The notes below the pieces were generated by a model. It saw nothing but the letters and a program-made list of their open reading frames with translations, searched no databases and was not told where the DNA came from. A stretch of DNA of 16,871 nt from Bacteroidales bacterium (GTDB lineage: Bacteria; Bacteroidota; Bacteroidia; Bacteroidales; SMBSF77), in the NCBI GenBank assembly GCA_021106655.1, contig JAIOTT010000244.1, positions 1-16,871 on the forward strand, given 5' to 3'. Positions 7,957 to 13,211 of this stretch are shown here, in pieces. A program made the translations under genes and the position numbers. Numbering within the stretch: the first letter of the stretch is position 1; each line of letters begins with the position of its first letter.

Positions 7957-8175
7957 ATGAGAATGATCATCAAAAAAATATTATATATTACAGCATTTTT
8001 GCTTTTAAGTTCAACAGCGATTTCTCAAGGCCCACCACCACCCGGTGGAGGCCCAGGAGATACTGATCCTCCTGTTGGCAGAGCTCCAACCGGAAGTGGT
8101 GTCCTAGTGCTATTAACTCTTGCTTCCGCCTTTGGCACAATAAAAATTTTACATGCACGGATCAGTAAACAGTGA
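7957..8175 (+). CDS. Small Pro/Gly-rich secreted or membrane protein with C-terminal hydrophobic segment
   Basis: A 72-residue protein begins 9 bp after the stop of the T9SS cargo gene and is probably co-transcribed with it. Residues 1-23 look like a signal peptide (KKILYITAFLLLSSTAISQ). Residues 25-48 are a flexible Pro/Gly-rich linker (GPPPPGGGPGDTDPPVG). Residues 48-65 form a second hydrophobic helix containing LVLLTLASAFG, and the chain ends in a basic tail (KILHARISKQ). The layout of signal, short linker, a P-x-G-x-G turn, helix and basic tail recalls small C-terminal-anchor proteins common in Bacteroidetes. It is not a recognised sortase substrate. An ATG at 7963 is an alternative start. 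Confidence 0.65.
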   Translation: MRMIIKKILYITAFLLLSSTAISQGPPPPGGGPGDTDPPVGRAPTGSGVLVLLTLASAFGTIKILHARISKQ

Positions 8176-8215
8176 TCAGTATTTGATTTCGTATAAGCTT
8201 GTCCTTCCCAATTAC

Positions 8216-8600
8216 AAGTTTGGAGTGCTATAGTTTGGAGTTTACTTCGTCGTGCTGGCGCAGGACTAGCCAAATCTTTCCAAGTTTGAGACAGTTTGCT
8301 TCGTCGTGCTGGCGCACTTCTCGCAAAGTCTTTTTTTAAATGGGCTTCCTCATAAAACTCATTTGCGAAGAATGACTATTGCGAGGACCCCGATGGCGGG
8401 GGACGAAGCAATCTGTCAACATCCCTACAAAACCATGTTTTAAATAAGTTTCTACAAATTTGAGAAAGTTTGCTTCGGTCGTGCTGGTACAATACTAGCC
8501 AAGTCTATCCAGGATTGAGACAGTTTGCTTCGGTCGTTCCTCTCTCGCAAAGTCTTTTTTTAAATAAGCTTTATCATAGGTGCCATTTGCGAAGAATGAC
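8216..8600. repeat. REP-like repeat cluster with a duplicated two-part module
   Basis: The spacer carries several degenerate copies of a widespread environmental-genome repeat resembling GACAGTTTGCTTCGTCGTGC...CTCGCAAAGTC. A module of two parts lies at about 8240-8376 and again at about 8461-8600. Part one includes TACTTCGTCGTGCTGGCGCA or its variant and ACTAGCCAA. Part two runs from TTGAGACAGTTTGCTTCG through CTCGCAAAGTCTTTTTTTAAA to CATTTGCGAAGAATGAC. Between the modules, at about 8377-8417, is an inverted copy (ATTGCGAGGACC...GGACGAAGCAATCTGTC). No transposase is present. The short frames across this region are products of the repeats. Confidence 0.8.
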
Positions 8601-8698
8601 TTACACCTTATACCTTACACCTTACACCTTACACCTTATACCTTATACCTTATACCTTACGCCTTATACCTTATACCTTATACCTTACGCCTTATACC
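8601..8698. repeat. Heptamer tandem array, consensus TTAYRCC
   Basis: Fourteen uninterrupted 7-bp units occupy exactly 98 bp, each TTATACC, TTACACC or TTACGCC. Variation is restricted to positions 4 and 5 of the unit, giving pyrimidine-purine steps TA, CA and CG. TTATACC also occurs three times in tandem at 981-1001. The array directly follows the GAATGAC end of the REP cluster and stops about 30 bp upstream of the serC promoter. Confidence 0.95.
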
Positions 8699-8725
8699 TC
8701 CCACTTCCTAAATACTAAAATATTT

Positions 8726-8757
8726 TTGTAAAGCTTAATTCTTTTCTCTTATATTTG
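8726..8757 (+). promoter_or_regulatory. Bacteroidetes-type promoter for serC
   Basis: TTG (8726-8728) is followed after 21 bp by TATATTTG (8750-8757), a full match to the TAnnTTTG -7 element. The predicted start near 8764 leaves a leader of about 56 nt before the serC ATG. It may drive the whole serC-serA-DUF1015 group. Confidence 0.5.
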
Positions 8758-8819
8758 CATTGGCAACATAGGAATAAAAAGAGTCTGAAAATATTAATAA
8801 ATATCTAAATCAAAACACT

Positions 8820-9890
8820 ATGAAAAAACATAATTTTTATGCAGGTCCATCAATATTACCACAATATACTATTGAAAACACTGCCAAAGCTATTATTGAT
8901 TTTTCCGATATGGGATTATCATTGATGGAAATTTCTCACAGAAGCAAGCAATTTATTGCTGTAATGGATGAAGCGACAGCCCTATTTAAAGAACTTCTAA
9001 AAATTCCGGATGGATATTCTGTATTATTCCTCGGTGGGGGTGCAAGCTTACAGTTTTGTATGATACCTTACAATATAATGAAGAAAAAGTCTGCATACCT
9101 GAATACGGGTTCATGGGCATCAAAAGCACTTAAAGAAGGTAAATTATTTGGTGAGGCAATTGAAGTAGCATCATCCAAAGATAAGAATTTCTCATACATA
9201 CCAAAAAATTATGAAATTCCTGCCGATGCAGATTATTTCCACATTACCACCAACAATACAATCTATGGCACTGAGATCCATGAAGATTTTGATATTGATA
9301 TACCTTTGGTTGCTGATATGTCATCTGATATTTTCAGTCGCCCCATCGATGTTTCAAAATATGCAATAATTTATGGTGGTGCCCAGAAAAATCTTGCTCC
9401 TTCAGGAGTTACATTCGTTATTTTAAAAAATGATATTTTAGGAAATGTTGACCGCGCTATCCCAACTATGCTTGATTACAGAACTCATATCGATAAGGAT
9501 TCTATGTTCAACACACCGCCTGTAGTACCGGTTTTTGCAGCCCTGCAAACTTTAAAATGGCTTAAAAATAATGGTGGAATAGCAGAGATGCAAAAGAAAA
9601 ACATTTTTAAGTCAAATCTTTTATATGATGAAATTGACAGAAACAAATTATTTGTTGGTACAGTGGCAAAAGAAGACAGATCGCTTATGAATATCTGCTT
9701 TGTGATGAACGAAGAATACAAAGAACTCGAAGGTGATTTCTTTGAATTTGCATCTTCAAAGGGTATGATTGGAATTAAAGGTCACCGCTCAGTTGGAGGC
9801 TTCAGGGCTTCTACCTATAACGCACTCCCACTTGAAAGTGTTGAAGCATTAGTTGCTTGTATGAAAGAATATGAAAACTTAAAAGCATAA
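8820..9890 (+). CDS. serC: Phosphoserine aminotransferase
   Basis: SerC converts 3-phosphohydroxypyruvate and glutamate to O-phosphoserine and 2-oxoglutarate in cytosolic serine synthesis, and can serve the parallel step of pyridoxine synthesis. The 356 residues match the usual family length. Visible landmarks are NFYAGPSILP at the N-terminus, the MEISHRSKQF substrate loop near 41, the cofactor-phosphate region FLGGGASLQFCM near 70, DMSSDIFSRP near 175, and the Schiff-base lysine K190 within YGGAQKNLAPSGV. The C-terminal SVGGFRASTYNALPLE is the family's substrate-binding end. It is followed by a SerA-like dehydrogenase and a DUF1015 gene, a grouping consistent with a serine pathway cluster. 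Confidence 0.96.
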   Translation: MKKHNFYAGPSILPQYTIENTAKAIIDFSDMGLSLMEISHRSKQFIAVMDEATALFKELLKIPDGYSVLFLGGGASLQFCMIPYNIMKKKSAYLNTGSWASKALKEGKLFGEAIEVASSKDKNFSYIPKNYEIPADADYFHITTNNTIYGTEIHEDFDIDIPLVADMSSDIFSRPIDVSKYAIIYGGAQKNLAPSGVTFVILKNDILGNVDRAIPTMLDYRTHIDKDSMFNTPPVVPVFAALQTLKWLKNNGGIAEMQKKNIFKSNLLYDEIDRNKLFVGTVAKEDRSLMNICFVMNEEYKELEGDFFEFASSKGMIGIKGHRSVGGFRASTYNALPLESVEALVACMKEYENLKA

Positions 9891-9980
9891 TAAATCTTAT
9901 TATTTAAAAAATTATTTATTTTAGCAACTTATTTCTATCTAAACTGAATGATTCATAAAAATTGATATTCTAATGGTTTT

Positions 9981-10075
9981 CTTTGTGTTACTTTGTGATG
10001 TACTTTGAGTTACTTCGTGGTAAAAAAAGATTAACCACATAGGATACACAAAGGATCGCACTAAGTTCCACTAAG
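9981..10075. repeat. Large imperfect inverted repeat between serC and serA-like gene
   Basis: The left arm (9981-10021) is made of four related words: CTTTGTGTTA, CTTTGTGATGTA, CTTTGAGTTA and CTTCGTGGTA. The right arm (10032-10075), read in reverse complement, gives CTTAGTGGAA, CTTAGTGCGAT, CCTTTGTGTAT and CCTATGTGGT. The loop is about 10 bases and A-rich. A transcript through it could form a long imperfect hairpin, possibly attenuating or processing the message between serC and the downstream genes. The word period is 10-12 bp, unlike the 7-bp period elsewhere. Confidence 0.7.
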
Positions 10076-10127
10076 ATTATGAATTAATCGATTTAAATAG
10101 ATGCTAACGCAAATTAAAAAAAATACT

Positions 10128-11051
10128 ATGAAAAAAGTACTCGTTGCTACTGTTAAGCCATTTGCTCCTGCTGCAGTTAAGCAAATAAAAACAATTATTG
10201 AAGACGCAGGATATGAGTTTGTTTTACTTGAAAAGTATGCAGACCAATCAGATTTTATTAATGCTGTGGCAGATGTTGATGCCCTTATCATAAGAAGTGA
10301 TAAAGCTACAGCGGAGGTTATCAATGCTGCTAAAAATTTAAAGATCATTATCAGAGCCGGTGCAGGATATGATAATATTGATCTTGCAGCTGCAACAGAA
10401 AAGAATGTTGTTGCCATGAATACACCCGGTCAAAACTCCAATGCTGTTGCAGAACTGGCTATGGGTATGATGGTTTATCTTGCAAGAAATCAATTCAACG
10501 GTTCTGCTGGGAAAGAACTACGTGGAAAGAATTTAGGTATGCACGCATATGGCCATGTTGGAAAACTTGTTGGGGAAATTGCAAAAGGCTTTGGAATGAA
10601 ACTTTACGCTTATGATCCATATATTTCTAAAGAGATCATTGAAAATGATGGGGTTGAATATGTTGATGATATTAAAGACCTCTATAGCAAATGTGATTAT
10701 GTATCATTGCATATTCCTGCTAATGATGAAACAAAAGGAAGTATAAACTATGATCTGATATCTCTTATGCCTGAAAATGCAACCCTGGTAAATACAGCCA
10801 GAAAAGAGGTGATCAATGAAACCGATCTTATTAAAGCTTTCGAAAATATAGAGGGTTTTAAATATATTTCTGATATCGCACCTGATTGCAATGCGGAAGT
10901 TTCTGAGAAATTTCCCGGTAGGTTTTTCTTCACACCAAAGAAAAGCGGGGCACAAACTTCTGAAGCAAATATTAATGCAGGGGTCGCTGCCGCAAATCAA
11001 ATACGTGACTTTTTCGAGAAAGGAGATACCAAATTTCAGGTTAACAAGTAA
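10128..11051 (+). CDS. serA: D-3-phosphoglycerate dehydrogenase-like protein, short Bacteroidetes form
   Basis: The 307-residue protein is a D-isomer 2-hydroxyacid dehydrogenase expected to oxidise 3-phosphoglycerate to 3-phosphohydroxypyruvate with NAD. It lacks the C-terminal ACT regulatory domain. It shows RAGAGYDNIDL near 78, NTPGQNSNAVAE near 100, the nucleotide-binding loop AYGHVG at 140-145 (the usual first Gly is Ala), and NTAR with R225. Where most family members have a catalytic His in TPHxGAxT, this one reads TPKKSGAQT with K271. As recalled, the same change is shared by Bacteroides SerA-like proteins, so it appears to be a subfamily trait rather than local damage. The catalytic mechanism is thus uncertain. 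The ATG at 10128 fits the family N-terminus (MKKVLVATVKPF). An in-frame ATG at 10101 adds nine residues. Confidence 0.88.
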   Translation: MKKVLVATVKPFAPAAVKQIKTIIEDAGYEFVLLEKYADQSDFINAVADVDALIIRSDKATAEVINAAKNLKIIIRAGAGYDNIDLAAATEKNVVAMNTPGQNSNAVAELAMGMMVYLARNQFNGSAGKELRGKNLGMHAYGHVGKLVGEIAKGFGMKLYAYDPYISKEIIENDGVEYVDDIKDLYSKCDYVSLHIPANDETKGSINYDLISLMPENATLVNTARKEVINETDLIKAFENIEGFKYISDIAPDCNAEVSEKFPGRFFFTPKKSGAQTSEANINAGVAAANQIRDFFEKGDTKFQVNK

Positions 11052-11102
11052 CCCCCACCGGAAATTAGATCCACAAATAATTCAGCACATAACAGCTAAT
11101 TT

Positions 11103-11148
11103 AAGAAGGTAAATTTAAGACCTCGAATTTATCTTCTTATTTTTATCT
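11103..11148 (+). terminator. Possible terminator after the serA-like gene
   Basis: AAGAAGGTAAATT (11103-11115) pairs with AATTTATCTTCTT (11126-11138), a 13-bp stem with one G-T pair and a 10-base loop. A T-rich tract (ATTTTTATCTTTAT) follows. The stem is AT-rich and may be weak, so read-through to the next gene is plausible. Confidence 0.45.
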
Positions 11149-11206
11149 TTATATAAACTAATAAAACAAAACAATAATTAACAAAACTTAACAACATTAA
11201 CTCATT

Positions 11207-11662
11207 ATGAAAAACGAGACATTAGAAGAAAAAGTAATACCTTTTTTTAGATTTGAAGACTTAAGAATTTACCACAAAGCTATTGAATATATTGAATGGG
11301 TACATTCTACAACAAGCTTTTTCCCCGATAATTCTAACAGTAGTTTATCAAATCAGTTTGAAAAAGCAGCAAATGCTATTGCTCTTAACATAGCAGAAGG
11401 TTCTGCAAGGAATAAAAGCCAGTTTATCTATTATCTGAAAATGGCAAAAAGTTCTGTGAGAGAGTGCCTTGTATACACTACAATTGCATATAGATTAAAT
11501 TTACTTACCGATGATACTGAACAAGAGTCCAGAGGTGTTCTTATGGAAATGACAAAAATGATTGGTGCACTGATAGGTTCTTTACAAAGAACATATAACA
11601 GTGGTAATGGCGAGGGAATAGAGAATAGTAACAATCAAACTCACGGTCAGGTTAGTGAATAA
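11207..11662 (+). CDS. Four-helix-bundle protein of the 23S rRNA intervening-sequence (S23) family
   Basis: This protein belongs to the small four-helix-bundle family first noticed as an open frame inside 23S rRNA intervening sequences and now found free-standing in many Bacteroidetes. The biochemical role is unknown. The sequence has RFEDLRIYHKAIEYIEWVH at residues 16-34 (the first helix signature) and the central hallmark ANAIALNIAEGSARNKSQFIYYLKMAKSS (written here only as positions about 56-84, with key residues N63, E66, G67, F73 and L77 approximate). A later helix contains REC and AYRLNLL. At 151 residues it is longer than the usual 115-125, with extra polar ends (about 14 N-terminal residues and an NSGNGEG tail). 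There is no rRNA in the window. It sits between the serA-like gene and DUF1015. Confidence 0.9.
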   Translation: MKNETLEEKVIPFFRFEDLRIYHKAIEYIEWVHSTTSFFPDNSNSSLSNQFEKAANAIALNIAEGSARNKSQFIYYLKMAKSSVRECLVYTTIAYRLNLLTDDTEQESRGVLMEMTKMIGALIGSLQRTYNSGNGEGIENSNNQTHGQVSE

Positions 11663-11697
11663 TTTCAGTGAAATTGAATAACAGAATCTTTATATAC

Positions 11698-11761
11698 CTG
11701 CATTTCTATATATCTATATATTTGTATATTTGTACATCTGTATAATTGTATAATTATATTT
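11698..11761. repeat. Degenerate octamer array upstream of DUF1015 gene
   Basis: Eight in-phase 8-bp words occupy 64 bp: CTGCATTT, CTATATAT, CTATATAT, TTGTATAT, TTGTACAT, CTGTATAA, TTGTATAA and TTATATTT. The array contains two exact TATATTTG strings (11717-11724 and 11725-11732) that match the -7 element. A promoter for the DUF1015 gene could be hidden here, but no TTG stands at the right distance and the motif arises from the repeat itself. Confidence 0.75.
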
Positions 11762-11812
11762 TTCTAGTGGATTTCTAATTCATATTAAAATCATAATAAA
11801 ACACATCAAAAA

Positions 11813-13060
11813 ATGGCAATATTAAAAGCTTTTAGAGGATTAAGACCACCTGTGAAATTAGCCGAACTTATCGCTTCAAGGCCTTATGATGTACTAAACT
11901 CTAAAGAAGCCAGAGAGGAAGCCAAGGATAATGAGTACTCCTTGTTACATATAATCAAACCAGAAATTGATCTTGATAAAGATATTGATGTTCATGATCA
12001 GGCTGTATATGATAGGGCTCTTGAAAATTTCACCAGGTTTCAGAATGATGCATACCTCATTCAGGATGAAACAGAGAACCTTTATATATATGCCCAGACA
12101 ATGAACGGTAAAACCCAATATGGAATTGTTGGTTGTGCTGCAGTTGAGGATTATATGAGTGAGGTAATCAAAAAGCATGAGCTTACTCGTCCGGATAAGG
12201 AAGAAGACAGGATGAAGCATGTTCGGATTAACAATGCAAATATTGAGCCTGTTTTTTTTACCTACCCTGCTGTGCCTGAAATTGATGTCATTGTACAGAG
12301 TATCGTGAATTCAAAAACTCCTGAATACGACTTTACCGCTGTTGATGGTGTTGGACATCATTTCTGGGTAGTAAATGACAGCATTGATATTCAAAATCTT
12401 ATTGAATTATTTTCCAAAATACCCAGTACTTATGTTGCTGATGGCCATCATCGTACTGCTGCAGCTGCCCTTGTTGGAAATGAAAAGAAAAAAAATAATC
12501 CTTCTCATAACGGAACTGAAGAATATAACTTTTTCCTGGCTGTCCACTTTCCTGATGATCAATTAACAATTATCGACTACAACAGAGTTGTCGAAGACCT
12601 TAACGGATTATCTGATGCAGAGTTTTTTCAAAAACTTAGTGAGTTTTTTGAAATTGAAGAAAAGGGCAAAGAAATATACAAGCCTGCCAATCTTCATAAT
12701 TTTGGTATGTACTTTGAAGGGAAATGGTATTCACTATCAGCAAAAGAAGGAACATACGATGATAATGACCCCATTGGAGTTCTGGATGTTACAATATTAT
12801 CAAAGCTGATCCTTGATAACATTCTTGGAATACAAAACCTTAGAACCTCAAAGCGTATTGACTTTATTGGTGGTATCAGGGGCCTTGGTGAACTTGAAAA
12901 AAGAGTTAACAGTGGAGAGATGAAAGTAGCCTTTGCTCTATACCCTGTATCGATGAAACAACTGATAGATATTGCAGATACAGGTAATATTATGCCGCCC
13001 AAAACAACATGGTTTGAGCCAAAACTTCGTAGCGGACTAGTGATACATAAGCTCGATTAA
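11813..13060 (+). CDS. DUF1015 family protein, serine-cluster associated
   Basis: The 415 residues match the DUF1015 (COG4198) family in length and motifs. The N-terminus has FRGLRPPVKLAELIASRPYDVLNSKEARE, seen at residues 7-35. Other landmarks are SLLHIIKPE near 43, KHELTRPDKEEDR near 122 with VEPVFFTYP-like sequence after it, and the strongly conserved YVADGHHRTAAA with D210-G211-H212-H213-R214. The C-terminus has LGIQNLRTSKRIDFIGGIRGL and the closing MPPKTTWFEPKLRSGLVIHKL.

No function is established as far as I know. The DGHHR motif recalls the DGHxR motif of ParB/sulfiredoxin-fold serine kinases such as SerK and SbnI. Location after serC and serA suggests a role in serine or phosphoserine metabolism, which is inference. 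Confidence 0.9.
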   Translation: MAILKAFRGLRPPVKLAELIASRPYDVLNSKEAREEAKDNEYSLLHIIKPEIDLDKDIDVHDQAVYDRALENFTRFQNDAYLIQDETENLYIYAQTMNGKTQYGIVGCAAVEDYMSEVIKKHELTRPDKEEDRMKHVRINNANIEPVFFTYPAVPEIDVIVQSIVNSKTPEYDFTAVDGVGHHFWVVNDSIDIQNLIELFSKIPSTYVADGHHRTAAAALVGNEKKKNNPSHNGTEEYNFFLAVHFPDDQLTIIDYNRVVEDLNGLSDAEFFQKLSEFFEIEEKGKEIYKPANLHNFGMYFEGKWYSLSAKEGTYDDNDPIGVLDVTILSKLILDNILGIQNLRTSKRIDFIGGIRGLGELEKRVNSGEMKVAFALYPVSMKQLIDIADTGNIMPPKTTWFEPKLRSGLVIHKLD

Positions 13061-13085
13061 GATACAATCACAATTCCTTAATACG

Positions 13086-13190
13086 ATGTCAAATGTATGA
13101 TGTATGATGTCAAATGTCAGATGTGAAATAACAACTTCATACATTTACAAAACATTTGACATTTGACGTCCGACATCTGACTTTTGACAT
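13086..13190. repeat. Inverted heptamer arrays between convergent genes
   Basis: The left arm is six in-phase 7-bp units (13086-13127): ATGTCAA, ATGTATG, ATGTATG, ATGTCAA, ATGTCAG, ATGTGAA. The right arm read in reverse complement from 13190 gives ATGTCAA, AAGTCAG, ATGTCGG, ACGTCAA, ATGTCAA, ATGTTTT. The arms are therefore both tandem arrays of ATGTNNN words and inverted copies of each other, with a spacer of about 20 bases. It lies between the stop of DUF1015 (13060) and the stop of the minus-strand gene (13212), where a two-way terminator or insulating hairpin would fit. Confidence 0.85.
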
Positions 13191-13211
13191 AACAGCAGTA
13201 TAAAACTAAAG

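Noticed and set aside
8025..8273. 82-codon minus-strand open frame
   Set aside because: It is antisense to the Pro/Gly-rich small protein and enters the repeat region. The sense frame has a signal peptide and operon spacing.
8470..8718. 82-codon plus-strand open frame
   Set aside because: It is composed of REP-like repeats and the TTAYRCC array, which gives a repetitive YTLYLTPYTL peptide. This is a by-product of the repeats, not a gene.
9891..9940. Terminator after serC
   Set aside because: Only weak AT-only complementarity (AATAAAT / ATTTATT) is present, not distinguishable from background.
10061..10417. 118-codon minus-strand open frame
   Set aside because: It is antisense to the SerA-like gene and shows an Ala/Ser-rich shadow composition with no family resemblance.
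11207..11662. 23S rRNA intervening sequence context for the four-helix-bundle gene
   Set aside because: No rRNA sequence flanks the gene. It is a free-standing family member.
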